NCBI RefSeq assembly: GCF_964019385.1 | Contig: NC_088649.1 | Location: 18,205,617-18,269,616 of the forward strand | DNA from: Sycon ciliatum | Lineage: Eukaryota; Porifera; Calcarea; Leucosolenida; Sycettidae | Reading direction: 5' to 3' | DNA: 64,000 nucleotides | In this document: in pieces, positions 1 through 11,688 of the stretch | Position numbering within the stretch: the first letter of the stretch is position 1 | Layout: the number at the start of each line of letters is the position of its first letter | The notes under the pieces: generated by a model | Told to the model about the DNA's origin: nothing | Seen by the model: only the letters and a program-made list of their open reading frames with translations | Databases searched by the model: none | Program-made: the position numbers and the translations under genes

Positions 1-83
1 ATTCTCATTGGTCTCGGCTTCCGCAGGAGGTATAGTCTCGTGACACCTTCGCTGCATTTTGTTTTTTTGCAGTATGGCATTCC

Positions 84-493
84 GATGGAGCGGACTCGCT
101 CCCTTCTATTTACACTGCAACGTTCGAACACATTTTCGTAGTTAAAACAACGTTTCGGCATATAGCCCTCATCAGGTTTGCAATGATGTGCACTCTACAA
201 AGGAGCAGCAAATATACTGTGCCGTGCTGTGTTTGCGCTAAATGTGTCAGCTACAAAGGTGGCGAAAGGGATTGGTGATATATTAATATCCAGATACGAT
301 ATATTCACAGTAGTGCCCAGCCAGCATTAGTGTTTACTTGCGGCCGCAAGTTGCGGATTTCAACAGCTTCTCGCAGTTTTCAGAGTGCACATCATTGCAA
401 ACCTGATGAGGGCTATATGCCGAAACGTTGTTTTAACTACGAAAATGTGTTCGAACGTTGCAGTGTAAATAGAAGGGAGCGAGTCCGCTCCAT
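84..493. mobile_element. Foldback with Penelope-type hammerhead-like motifs
   Basis: Two arms of about 112 bp (84-196 and 382-493) are inverted copies of each other around a 185-bp spacer. Each arm carries CTGATGA, a short hairpin and GAAAC in the order of a hammerhead ribozyme core. The pairing next to the core is poor and no clear GUC cleavage triplet sits in the right place, so it looks decayed. A related single copy lies near 18.5 kb. Such motifs are typical of Penelope-like retroelement termini; that assignment is inferred. No reverse transcriptase is present. Confidence 0.55.
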
Positions 494-2308
494 CTGTAAT
501 TCTGTATGAAACTGCAGGAGGCCTCACCGCTTCTAATCATGATGAAGGTTGGCGTATGACTTTGACGCCTCACATCTCTGGTATCCTTCAATATTTTTCA
601 TCCAAATTTTCTGTGCTATCTCCTCTACTGTAGTTCTTCCCGAAAACAAACAGTTTCCTTGGTTTACTACGAAAGAAAAAAATACGGTGATATCCCTACT
701 AATACAATCCACCATTGAGTATGCCAGTAATTCATATGTGCACTGTTTTTAAACTTCAAATCTGTATTCTCGCCTTGTTCCACTAAGTCACACTGGTATG
801 AAGAAGGTCTTCGGCCTTTCTAGGCGCACCCCAACCTGGCTGCTTTCCTTTTGCAGCATGGTAAATTATACTCGCTGGAGTCTCGCCTCAACTTGCGACT
901 TTTTGTCTTTGTGTTCCGATGTATCAACAAGCTGACAAGTCCCCTGCTTTCCTCTATGTTCACTCTACAATCAGCTGCTACTTGTACAGATAGGCGCACT
1001 AGAGGACAGTCCTTCTCGTCTACTAGTATCTCAGTTTGCCTGCTGCTAAAACTAGATATGGCATGTTCTCTGTTTCTTTCCTTGGCGCTGATCGGTGGAA
1101 TTCTCTGCCTATGTTGTGTCGCCAAGCTGATCAACCATCCGCTTTCATTTCGCTCTGCAAAGGCTCCCTGTAAAAAGACGGCAACGTCTGTAGGGATTTC
1201 CCTAACAAAATAATAAAATACGTCTACGACGTAGTACGAGGCTACGTGAGTGCATTCACTACATCTATGGGAACAGTCACCTTGGATACGGCCACAAAAT
1301 GGCATCGTTGACGTTGGACACCCTTGAACTAACTAACTAATAAATAATTACTTACTTACATGACTGTACTGTACAGTACTTCCCTTGCTCGCTCTCCGAA
1401 GGAAGAGGACGCACAGAGGTGAAAGAATAATAGCTCCACGATAAAGGGAGTCATGACGAGTCTCGGCCAAACCGCCTTGTGACTTGTCTCACGGAGGCGA
1501 AGCCCAGTCGTTTCGATATTGAGCGCTTCCAGCGGAGAACATAAACAATATCAAATTTCCGAGCTCTTCCGACAACTGAATGTTCCGCAGTCTCAACGGA
1601 CGACCCAAGGCGATTGGTTCACCAGGGAACAGACATTCCAAGAACTGAAGTGGACCGCTCCTTTCCTGAACCATGCAGGCCTGTACACTCTCAAACTCGT
1701 CCACTTGCGCTAGCTAACAAAATTCAAGGCCCAGAAAAGAACACTGCGAAATCTTTCAAACCTGACCAGGGTAGGAACCGACCAGTGCAGTGGTACCAAT
1801 GCCAATGGTCATGGTGCCATCACAGGCATCAGACGGGGCCGGCCACGAACTGACTCATCGTCACTTTCGCCCTGCATGGCGCTAAAAGTAAGGCACAGCC
1901 AGTACCACGAGTAGACTATTACTACTACCATTACTACTAGGCTTAATCACGTCACCCACAGCCTGAAATATTTCTTCGTCGCGAGGGTAACGTGAATGGA
2001 GGGAGCGAGCAGACCTTTGGCCGCTGTTGTTCATTATCGAAACGGTGGACCCACTTGTGCAGGAGCTGATTATTTCGATCCATCGAAACAGAACCTCTCG
2101 TCCGACATCTACGATGATCTCTATGCCACTCTCCACAACCCCACAGTGTGTTAGTTCTTAGACTTTGCATGCTTGCAACGCGACGCCCTAGCTTCATCTC
2201 CATCGGTAGATGGACATGCCCCTCCTCCCCCCCCCCCTCTCCGGGGCCCCAACCATGGTCCCCGACATCATGCGACATGTCAACTAAAAACTTTTTTGTA
2301 ACGTTACT
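494..2308. other. Unannotated stretch downstream of the receptor gene
   Basis: No convincing exon, RNA gene or complete mobile element was recognised on either strand. The longest open frames overlap each other on opposite strands and lack domain signatures or splice context. Confidence 0.4.
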
Positions 2309-2781
2309 TTAAAAAAAGGGGAAGTTAAAAGGCAAAAATAAAAATTTCACCAGTTGTAGTCTTCGGGGTGCTGAGTCGAATGGACTTGGTCCGAGAAAGC
2401 TGAGACGCTCCCTTCCTACTTGAATCCCAATCGAACTCGCGCACTTCCACCGAAACTGGGTGACTGCGCCCTACTAGATGGGGATTTGTATGCAAAATGT
2501 CACTAAAAGCGCCATTTCGTTCTTATAAAAGCACGGATGACCGCGATTGGCCCATATGTTGTAGTCTTTTGGACGCTGAGTCGACTGGTTTTGGTCCGAA
2601 AAGGCTGCGATGCAGCGTTCCTCCTTTATTCCCAATCGAACATGGTTGAACAAGCGGTCACGTGCTCCTGCTTACACCAGTCACCGTGCCTGCAGGGTAC
2701 AACTTACTAGCCTGTTTGACCTTTTTTGGGTGCAGTCCTGTCATGTCACTCGAGTTGAACCTTGGTGTGAAAGTTGTTAAC
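2309..2781. mobile_element. TTAA-flanked MITE, single arm
   Basis: Starts at TTAA followed by an A-run and GGGGAAGTTA, and ends near a second TTAA at 2778. The interior matches one arm of the palindromic element at 54403-55262. TTAA target sites are the hallmark of piggyBac-type transposons; the family assignment is inferred. It has no coding capacity. Confidence 0.5.
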
Positions 2782-2924
2782 TCCTGTCTTATGGGACAAC
2801 ATATTTCCGGGACCGCTGCTGAAGTCGCTACACAGTACATGTACATGTATTAGCTCCCCAGTGCCGAGGACTCACATAATTGGACGCCAGCACAATAGTG
2901 TTACGTCATCAACCCCACATAAAA

Positions 2925-3350
2925 GCGTGAAAAACACGAGTACGTGATAAATCCTATGTTTTATCCCAGAGCGTTTGAAGAAAAAATATGATGACGTTCA
3001 TTCCGGCAAAAATATGTTCACTCTCAAGTCAAGGCGCGCGGAAACACGAGTGTGATAAATCCTATTTTATCCCAAAGGATTCGTAAACAAAATAGATACT
3101 GTTCATTCCGGCAAAAATATGTTCACTCTCAAGTCAAGGCGCGGAAACACGAGTGTGATAAATCCTATTTTATCCCAAAGGATTCGTAAACAAAATAGAT
3201 AATGTTCATTCCGGCAAAAATATGTTCACTCTCAAGTCAAGGTGCGAAAACACGAGTACGTGATAAATCCTATTTTATCGCAAAGCATTCGTAGATGCAA
3301 AAAAAAAAGATACAGTATGTTCGTTCCGTCAAAGATATGTTCAGCGTGGC
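2925..3350. repeat. Minisatellite, about 105-bp unit, 3.7 copies
   Basis: The word GATAAATCCTA recurs near 2945, 3054, 3157 and 3262, giving unit lengths of 103-109 bp. The units share TTCATTCCGGCAAAAATATG and a CAAGTCAAGGCGCG segment. Confidence 0.85.
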
Positions 3351-4426
3351 AAAAAAAAGCAATGATGATGGGTAGCAGTGGTGTTGATAATGGCCCGAGT
3401 ATAGGCACGTCACATCAACGGAGCTCCGGAGGCGGAGAAGGGCTGGATTGTGTGCACCCCTTCAGATACAGTATGTCACCGTGGGCAACAGGATGGCATG
3501 CATGCAGATAGTATCTTCAGTTCCTCCGCTCGGTGGCAAATCTGTGGAAATGTAAATGCAAGATGGGCACTTCCGCACAAATATAGCGGCTGGGGAAAGG
3601 GGGGGGGGGGGGGGGGGGGGGTGCAGAGGGCATGCAGGTGACATTGCAGACATGGACAGGAGCAGGATCGTTCAAGCAAAAAATAGACAAAATGCATGCA
3701 GAAGACGCAAGAGAGGAGAAAGAATATCTTCCGCTCTGAACCATGCCTCCAATGGCGGCCTCGGAGCGAAGCATTCTCCCCATACACAGGTATGCGTCCA
3801 GTGCATCCTTGTTTCCATCCACTGATGGTGTTTGCATCGTGTGCGTCGCGAGCATGTCACGAATGATAGCGCGTGTCAGGCATGCATGCCCCTACACCGA
3901 TAAATCAAGAAAATCCCACGAGAAAAGTGCGGAATGCATGAAGGTCGTCGGGGCAATGCAACGCGCGCTCGCATAGTTGGACTCTGACGGTGGGTAGTTG
4001 ATCAAAGACTCCTGCGAGAACGGATACTGGTAAAGAGCTAAAAGGAGGGGAACAATACATCGTGCAGGCAGTTCTAAAATATGCAACATGTGACTGTAGT
4101 TGTTTGGGTTAGTTTTGGGAAGAGATGAGAAAAGAAATAAGAAAGAAAGGAATAGATTAGGCGCTTAGAAAAAGAAACGGAGGAGATATTTTGGGACTAA
4201 CGCTCCATTTTCATCTTGCCCTGGTTATCGTTCTGACCGCCGAGCCGATGGGTGTTCTGTAATACTCGTTTGTGCACGTGGCAAGCGGCGTGTGTGGCGC
4301 AGGCCTTGCAGTCAGAGCACAGAGCGTGCGGTGCGTGCCGACCGCCGCAAGTGTCTATGTGCGGACAGTGTGGTTCCCCAGAATCGGGATGCTCACGCTG
4401 GCGACTGTGCCCGGGTGAACTACGCA
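3351..4426. other. 3' flank of the receptor gene, G-homopolymer
   Basis: Directly downstream, on the minus strand, of the receptor stop codon, so it probably includes the 3' untranslated region. I saw no AATAAA on the minus strand close to the stop. A run of more than 20 G lies at about 3598-3622. Nothing else was recognised. Confidence 0.4.
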
Positions 4427-6069
4427 CTACATGCCCAGCGGGGCGTACGGGCCATCGCCAACCATAGGAGTGGTGGCGGTGCTGTCTGGCAAGATATCAA
4501 AGCTTGACGCCATGAACGTGTAAGTGTCATTATTATCAGGGGCGTCGTACTCCTGACCCCCCGGTTGGCCGTGTGCACCCTCACCCCACTGTACGCCAGG
4601 ACTGCTAACAACATGAACCGGCTGCAGGGACTCCGGTCGCACGGACGACGGCGGCTTGATACGTACACCCTGCTGATGCTGCTGCTGTTGCTGGTGCTGC
4701 GGTCCAGGGAAGCCACCACCACCTGCGGAGGAGGGTGGCAGCCGGACCGAGGCTGCACGGCCGAGTTGACCGCTGCCCCGCTCTGGACCAGGTCTTCTCA
4801 TGCTGGAGGCAACGCGACGCGTTGGTCCACCCGGCGGTGGGGCCGGCGGATGCTGCTGCTGACCACCAGCAAAGCCGGCGGTACTATAGTTGGCCGGTGG
4901 CTTGCTGGGCAGGTTGCGTCGACCCGCGCTGGACGCTGCTCTCTGCAGGCCACCACCGGCACCTGTTTCCCTCAGCGGGTAGTCCGAGTTGCCTGCGCCG
5001 CCGTCGCCGAAACCGGAAACCGACCGCGACAGGCTTTGACGGTTGCCCGGCAGCAGAGCGCCAGGCCGAGGGTGCTGATTGGTGGCGCCGAGCGAAGCAT
5101 CCGGCTGCGGACAGCTGCCATAGTGCTGGTTGTACAGGGGTTCGTTGAGCTCGTCCTCCAGCTCGTTGACGGACATCATAGACATGGCCAGGGATTCACG
5201 CAGGGAACCGTACGAGCTGTAGGCGTCCTCGTTGTTGAGTCTGCATGCGTCCGGGCTGGGCAGAGCGTCCATCTGCCCGCCGCTGTCGCCGAGGTCTAAG
5301 CCGCCGGGCATCTGCTGCATGGCCACCTGATCGTAGCTGTTCATAAGCGTGTTGAGCGAGGACGAGGTGCAGAGCTGCGTACGGGAGGTCTGCGAGGCCG
5401 ACCGGGAGCGCGACACATGGTCGCCATCGAAAGTGGGCGCCGTCAACACTTGAGATGGCTCCTGAAGGTTGGGCACGTGCCCAGCACCAATGGGCAGCGC
5501 ACCGGGTGCGAGGTCGGCGGGTGCTTCGGACTGGGAGCGCCTGGGGCTGGGCGAGGTGGTGGCGTAGCGGCTCGGCTTCGCCGGCGACTGGCGCATGCTG
5601 CTGCAGCGCGACATCGACGCGCAGTTGGAGTCGTCGGTGAGCATCGTCATGGAGCTGTGTGTGTGTCCGGCCACGGCCTTCAGCTGCGGCGCCTTGAGGT
5701 CTTCGTACAGGCTGAGATCGGCGTACAGGTCGCTGTCTCCGCCCGGCTTCTCTGGCCAGTACTGGTTGAGGCCGGGCTCGCCGGGGCTGACCAGCGTCGA
5801 GGCACCGTGGCACGACTTCCCGCCGCCCGGCTGCAGGACCAGGCTGGTGCTGTACCGGGGTCCCATGTCCCTGGGCAGGTCGCGCATGCTGCCTGGCCGC
5901 TGACGCATGCTGCCCCCGACCGGCGGCGGCCTCTTGGACGCGCCGCGCCGCCACCTCCAGACGGCCAGCACGGCGATTCCGACGAGCAGCAGCAGACTGC
6001 CGGCGGCGGGACCGATGACCAGCGACACGTTCACACCACTGCCCCCAGCTCCGGCTGTATCGTCATCTC
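4427..6069 (-). CDS. Receptor last exon: transmembrane helix and long cytoplasmic tail
   Basis: Terminal exon, 1643 nt, beginning after a good acceptor (TTGTTGCTCAG) in phase 1, which fits the phase-1 CCP exons upstream. It encodes about 546 residues: a short Gly/Ser/Asp linker, one transmembrane helix at residues 14-37, an RWRR stop-transfer patch, then a tail of about 509 residues rich in Ser, Pro and Gly. The tail has closely spaced YADL (about 115) and YEDL (about 121), a Gln/His tract near its last quarter, a YTFM motif (about 516) and YAPL at the C-terminus. YxxL sequences are typical SH2 or endocytic-sorting ligands and YxxM is the consensus for the PI3-kinase p85 SH2 domain; their use here is inferred. 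The open frame extends upstream to 6277, but that part is intron and repeat. No enzymatic domain was seen. Confidence 0.85.
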
Positions 6070-6132
6070 CTGAGCAACAAGATAGGCGAAAACAGAGACA
6101 CAACGGAAAGTTACGTACGAGCGCAACAGGAC

Positions 6133-6290
6133 AGTGATGCGCCCATTGCGCGAAGACCTGTTTTGTACTACCAACACCCCACACAGCCACCTGGGCATGG
6201 TTGTGCGGGGTGTTGGACAGTGCATCCCTCATCCCAGCGTACTCACATGTATTACTCATACCTTCCATATTTGGCAATGCGCAGTGGGCT
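6133..6290 (-). repeat. Dispersed repeat, about 150 bp
   Basis: The minus-strand sequence closely resembles the plus strand at 30888-31030. Both copies begin with GCCCACTGC and end with GCGCAATGGGC, so the unit has short imperfect terminal inverted repeats. It lies in the intron just upstream of the transmembrane exon and accounts for the false N-terminal extension of that open frame. Confidence 0.6.
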
Positions 6291-6303
6291 TATTAGAATG
6301 TTA

Positions 6304-6639
6304 CCAAGAGTATATAACCCCCCCAAGAGTGTGCAACTCCTGATACCCTTTCTATGGGGTACGCCGACGGCGAAAACTCACATCACGTGGTGCTGTGTCG
6401 CAGTTGACGTTTCCAGCCCGTTTTTAGCGAGCAGCAGAGTAATAAAAAAGCACTCTCTGACAGAAACTCACTGTGGGTATGCAAATCTCCAGCATGATCG
6501 TGGCAGATATTCGGATTGTGCGCACGCTATCCTTCGTTTGTAAGTAATACAAAGGTATCTGAGACACGTGATGTGAGTTTTCGCCGTCAGAGACCCCATA
6601 TGCAGAGTTGCACACTCTTGGCGGGTTATATTCTCTTGG
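6304..6639. mobile_element. MITE with CCAAGAGTATATAACC ends
   Basis: The two ends are inverted copies (CCAAGAGTATATAACCC at left; the complement, with a small change, at right), followed by a second inverted block containing AAGAGTGTGCAA and TCACATCACGTG. The element at 9244-9526 has the same layout. There is no coding sequence. Confidence 0.7.
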
Positions 6640-9243
6640 CCTTACCCATAGGGATCGATGGCAAGCCGCTACCTGATCACGCCAAATGGGCAACGCACAG
6701 GTTTGATGCAAGCAGACGGTTTTACAGAGAGACAGAACTGATCATAAGCAATGTGACGTTTACACCATGCTACGTTTCGAAAAGATCCGCTGAAAGAATA
6801 CTCAGGTATAATAAGGTGATCATGTGTGTACAAAAATTGTATTGGTAATAACTTTGGCATTATATCAATATTTTTCAACCAAATTTTCTGTGTCGATACA
6901 TTGGGTTAGTTGTCATCGATTTCCGATATAAAATGTCAATTATGAGCAGAATGACGTCATCAGTGCTACTTTTTATGTTCAGATTTCAACCCAAAACGTG
7001 GAGAAAACGAAAAATAGTAAGGCCACGAATCCGGGTGAATTGGATAGCCCTGGGGCCCTCGATAAAGGATATTGGTGGATATTGTACATAGATAACAACA
7101 TTTCGCTGGAAACCAGTGTCGACTTGTTCCACCATACGCACTGTACACATTTAGTATACAAAGCTGTCGTACCTCGGGGTCTGCTCAGACTCACCACCGC
7201 GAATGAACGGGCGTTTAGTATCGATATCCAGCACATTCCCGCTTGCTGGGATGTACAGCTAGCCAATGCAACAGCCCTCATTCGCCAAAGACATTCCCCA
7301 CGCTCCGCGTTTATGGAGGAAGCTGTCATTGCTGTTTCAAAATAGCCCACATTGTCTCTTACACACAATCAATTTTTTTTAAAACGACTGTGAAACTACT
7401 TGAATGCATGCTGCACTGTACGTGTGGTGTAGTGCATCACACTAGCTGTAGATCTACCGTGCATGCACGCGAGCCCAGCATGCACTCGAGTGTAGGGCAC
7501 TTGACTCCCACGCACGATCGCTGGACACACCTGAGTCTGTGTGCGCGACTGTGCTCGTCTCGTTGCGACTTGCAAGTGCACTCTGTACTGTACGTACAGA
7601 AACAAGGCAAATGCAGTTTTCAGTGCATGTACTCGGCTACTAAAACATGTTGTGGAAGCAAACAAGCCTTCTTTATGATCTTGGTCATTTTTCTCAACCG
7701 ACTCTGCGCTTCGAGCGAGATGTGTCCGTGGGGTATTGCCCAACTAGAACTCGTCAGGCGAAATAGCACGTCATAGTACATTTGAGATCAGCGGGAAGAA
7801 GATGACGACGTCCACTAATTTAGTATCTGTGCACACGAATCTGCTGTGTGTGTGACTCTGTGTGTCAGCTATGATATCATCTTCTGTGGTTCCATGCCTA
7901 GCATGTACGTCTGAACCATCCTGCAAAGTTTGAATGACGTAGGTTGAGCGATCGCTCCGCGAAACATACTTTTTGAAATTCTCTTCATAGTATATCTTCC
8001 ACCATTGAAATTTCGAATTTCTTCAAAAAAAGTGCTGAGAGGGGTGGCTTGCAACCTCGATATGGCTTGTTCCAGGCATGCTTTGGAGCCATCTTCTGTT
8101 GAAGTAGTGGCGGGGATCTGCCCTGCAACTGCTACAACAAAAAATGATTCGATCTGAGAAAGGGTGAGACCGCGAATCTCGGTTGAATATTGAGTATTTC
8201 AAGCCTTTTCATGACGAAGATGGAGTTCTTTTTGGAGATGGACGTCGCGGCAAAGGACATGGTGTCCGACTTCTGGCGTCTGGTGAAGCGATCATTTGTC
8301 CAGTCAGGTCGGCAGCCTAACCGTCGGTAAGCTTGTGTTTGGATCCCGTTCTGCTCGATGTGGTAGATCACAAACAATGTGATATCGCACAAATTGATCT
8401 CAGCATCGTGCGTACGGTATTTTATATTCAGAAAATCCCAAAGTGTCTCTGTGTGGCCGTCCTATGCCACGAGAAACTCCAATCAGGCTCCTATGTCCTC
8501 TGCCTTCATGATTGAATGTCCACTTCGTTCGAACAACGAACACAACAATCGCGGACGGCTTTGCAATGAAAAATACAGCTACCTGGAGCTGAAAAAAAGA
8601 AGAAAAAAACATGCTCAGGATGAGACTCGAGTACACGCATACTCTCCCAGCAGGTGAAACGCAATTTTTTGTGAAAAATGCGTGTCGCCGACTGACCAGT
8701 AATTTCGCCTGACGCTGGAGTCCTCACATGCCCCAGGTCGCGCGGACCTCATCACTTTTGTCAGCAGAACTCCTGCTCGAGACTCAACACATTTATTCCG
8801 TCCATTGTCATCCCCGCTGCGAGTGGGGAGCTTCATGCCGACGATAAAAGAGAACGTCATCATATTTGAATCCTTCTTCAGAGAAGCTATTCTAGCTCAA
8901 AACGACACAAGACAATGGCCGTGATAATGATATTCGTACAGATCGCGATGTGACTGGCCTCCAATCCAAGTGCTGCCAAAAGACTGGAAGTATTTTTCAA
9001 AACAAGATTCTGCAAAAAAAAGCTGAGCGCTCGAGTGCGGCAAACACGGCCAAACGCCATGTTTTCCTTGGTAACATGACGTCAGCCGCATTATCACCAT
9101 GGTGAGTTGCAGCGCTGATCTTGAAGTACAGCGGCACCAGAAAAGTGTCCTTATTCTACCTGAGCACTGGAAAGACGCCGGACCTTAAAAGCACTCGGTA
9201 AGCATTCATTCACTATTAGAGGTTGCACATGCCTCGCTATAAT
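6640..9243. other. Intronic stretch, nothing recognised
   Basis: Between the last CCP exon and the transmembrane exon. I found no exon with consensus splice sites and no domain-like translation. It probably contains decayed repeats. Confidence 0.4.
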
Positions 9244-9526
9244 CAAGAGTACATAACCCCCAAGAGTGTGCAATTCCAGCTATGGGGTCTGCGACGGCAG
9301 AACTTCACATCACGTGATGAACCCCGTACACATTATTTGCACTCTGTGCATGATTGATACAGGGTTGTACGCAGCCCAGCTTTGGGTACAACTCTCTTGT
9401 GGTCACTTTGCACTGTTTGCCAGTGTAACCTTTTGAACCATATCACGTGATGTGAAGTTCTGCCGTCGCAGCACACCATAGAGGTTGTGCAGGCAGTTGC
9501 ACACTCTTGGGGGTTATGTACTCTTG
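9244..9526. mobile_element. MITE with CAAGAGTACATAACCC ends
   Basis: Near-perfect terminal inverted repeats of about 35 bp (CAAGAGTACATAACCCCCAA on each outer side), then inner inverted blocks around TCACATCACGTGATG. Same family as 6304-6639. Confidence 0.75.
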
Positions 9527-9593
9527 CTATGATGCTTTATGGTCTATTGTGAACTAAAGTAGACTAAATTCAACTCGGACGATGAGCCATTTA

Positions 9594-9727
9594 AGTTATG
9601 GTGAAAAAGGAGAAGGACAACATGTTACATTTTGTCGCACTCGCTGACTGTATAAGATCTGGTTACGTTGGTGGACATTTAGTCATAACTCGTAAAATTT
9701 TGTCCTTCTCTTTTTTTCACCATAAAC
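9594..9727. mobile_element. Short MITE with TTATGGTGAAAAA ends
   Basis: About 134 bp with inverted ends of roughly 35 bp (TTATGGTGAAAAAGGAGAAG at left, complement at right). A fragment of the same family lies just before the MITE at 31908. Confidence 0.65.
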
Positions 9728-9931
9728 AGACTAGAGAGGCTTTAAAGATACACGTTATTTCTGACGTGACATGCAGTTTCACGTCAAATTTGGCGTAAAC
9801 TCCAAATTTCAACGTGAGCTGCAGGTCGCTCGCGTTGTTTTCCAAAGCGCGAGCCAAATAACGCGAGCTGAACTTTCGCGTCGCGTCAAAAATAACGTTC
9901 ATCTTAACCTCTCCACTTTGGATTCACTTAC

Positions 9932-10120
9932 TGGTGCATTTGGCAGTTCCGTTCCACACGCCCGATTCGCTGCTCGAGGGCACGCACGAGAGTTGAGTGC
10001 CGTTCCGCACGTTGCCAGAGTCGCACTCGAGCGTGGCAATGGAGTTGAGCGTGCGCACCGTCGGGTACAGCAACTTGCCGTACTCCACGGCGACAGTGTT
10101 GACACAGTAGTCGGTCACCA
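9932..10120 (-). CDS. Receptor exon: sushi/CCP domain 7 (membrane-proximal)
   Basis: 189 nt (63 codons), phase 1-1, with acceptor CTGTCTCTCAG and donor GTAAGTG. The translation is a complete sushi domain: cysteines at about residues 5, 32, 46 and 61, and the conserved tryptophan in GVWNG before the last cysteine. CCP modules are extracellular beta-sandwiches with disulfides 1-3 and 2-4, usually binding proteins. It is the last extracellular module found before the transmembrane exon. Two truncated copies of its 5' end lie in the intron just upstream, at about 10.25 and 10.37 kb. Confidence 0.87.
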
Positions 10121-10242
10121 CTGAGAGACAGTGCAGATTTGACACAACACAAAAAACACAGAGCACAACCTTTTAGGGGTCATTTTCACTGCATTTTTGA
10201 GTTTAAACTCGAAAATGAAAGATTTCATCGATAAACTCAAAA

Positions 10243-10385
10243 GTGCAGTCAAAATTTGTAGTCGGACACCACTGAGACAGTGCAGATTTGACACAACACA
10301 ATACACAGGGCAGAGCAATGCGTTAGCATGAAAGCGTCACTCTTCACAAAGTTAACATAGTACTCGGGCACCACTGAGAGAGCGC
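10243..10385 (-). pseudogene. Two truncated copies of a CCP exon start
   Basis: On the minus strand, the acceptor-like sequence ending CTCAG followed by TGGTGTCCGACTAC (about 10243-10270) and by TGGTGCCCGAGTAC (about 10355-10376) repeats the border of the true exon that starts at 10120. Both diverge within about 15-30 nt, and the cysteine of the first conserved position is lost. They look like partial tandem duplications of an exon border that leave acceptors without a functional domain. Confidence 0.6.
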
Positions 10386-10577
10386 AGTCTTTTAAGTGGC
10401 TGGGGTGGTACAACTTTTTTAGGGGTCATTTTGACTACATTTTGACTGCATTTTTGAGTTTATCGCCCCCCCCCCCCCACACACACATACTCAGAATGCA
10501 GGGCTAGTATCCATGGTTGCGTCTTCTACAGCATTATACCGACCCGGGCGGCAGTATCTAGTCCCACGACTACTCAC

Positions 10578-10769
10578 GTTCACACGCTGGTGAATTATCC
10601 CAGACGCCGTGAGTTGAACTCTGGCCGCCGCACGTCAAGACATCATTGCCGACCGTGGGCTTGTAACCATGCCGACAAGTTAGCATTGCTTTCGCGCCGA
10701 TGGCCCGGCTTTTGGTGAAGTTCAAGTACCCGTTGGCAACTGACACCTCCGGGCAGTAGTTGGTGAAAG
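10578..10769 (-). CDS. Receptor exon: sushi/CCP domain 6
   Basis: 192 nt (64 codons), phase 1-1, with acceptor CTCAACCTGTAG and donor GTGAGTA. The translation contains NYCPEV, VANGYLNF, MLTCRHGY, VLTCGG, GVWDN and PACE: the four CCP cysteines, the NG turn after the first cysteine and the tryptophan before the fourth. This is the most typical CCP of the seven. It follows domain 5 without a linker, since each exon carries one module and ends in the same phase. Confidence 0.9.
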
Positions 10770-10825
10770 CTACAGGTTGAGAACAGACAGAACACGGCGA
10801 CGCATTCATTTTATTTTATTCGTTA

Positions 10826-11212
10826 TTCTATTTATAGAGTGATTTCACGTCTCAATCATGTGAATACATTCGTGTAGAAAACGATCATGTGACGTGGACA
10901 GTGGAGCCAACATGGCCGACATCATGTGACCTATAGATGCAGGGGTTGAGTGGAGTTGGAACCAACATGGCTGCCCTGTATGGTCTTGTGATAGATGTGA
11001 AACCACTTTATTTCACAATCACCGTGGCAGTAGCAACTGACTGGTAATGTAGGTGATAGCCAGCCATGGCAGGCTAAATCAAGATTGGCCGCGGCAAATC
11101 GACCAGAGTGGAGCCATCTGTAAAACCGTAACCTCTCCGGTGCTCGTGCGGAAGGAAAGTGACAGTGTGCTTGCAATTGATTCCATGGGCTGTTGTTGTT
11201 GTTGGGTGAGTT
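10826..11212. repeat. Dispersed repeat in CCP intron
   Basis: The part near 10860-11000 (with ACAGTGGAGCCAACATGGCC) is an inverted, diverged copy of 21120-21250. No coding signal was seen on either strand. Confidence 0.45.
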
Positions 11213-11496
11213 CAAGGTGGGGTTTAATTATCTATATATTATTCGTTTATTCTACATCTCACAGCATGTAGTTGCCAATCAAAGGGGATGGGGGGGGGGG
11301 GGAGGTGAGAATCAACCCCGGCAGAGGAACGTAAATATATTATAAAGAAAAGAGGGAGAAGGAAAAAGAAAGAAAAAGTTTTGTGAAAAGAATTCGGGTG
11401 GACACAGATGAAGCTGCAGGAAGCCTCAGCCCTTCTTCAAAAAAGATTTGTGTCTGTGTTAATTGCAGGCCAGTGGTTGTGCTGCTCAGTACTCAC

Positions 11497-11688
11497 GTTC
11501 ACATGCCGGTTTCGGGCTCCAGCTGCCTTGATCGGGGACCCGGCCAATGCAAGTCGAAACCGCGCCGCCCGCCTGTGGCCGGTAGCCATGGTGACAGGAT
11601 ACGGTTGCCGTGCCAGTGACCATGAGGTTCGAACTGTACGAAATATGTCCGTTAGCGACGCCCACTTGCTGGCAGTAGAAGGGAATGG
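11497..11688 (-). CDS. Receptor exon: sushi/CCP domain 5
   Basis: 192 nt (64 codons), phase 1-1, acceptor TTGCCCCCAG, donor GTGAGTA. Motifs in order are FYCQQV, VANGHISY, VSCHHGY, VSTCIG, GSWSP and PACE, giving four cysteines and the expected tryptophan. Its length, phase and donor sequence match domain 6 exactly, suggesting the two arose by tandem exon duplication. Confidence 0.9.

Noticed and set aside
4565..5299. 244-residue open frame on the plus strand
   Set aside because: It lies antisense to the GC-rich receptor tail exon, whose frame, splice acceptor and transmembrane helix are convincing; a high GC content keeps opposite frames open.
6070..6277. N-terminal extension of the tail exon to a methionine at 6277
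   Set aside because: A good phase-1 splice acceptor at 6069 fits the upstream exons, and the extension overlaps a dispersed repeat also present at 30.9 kb.
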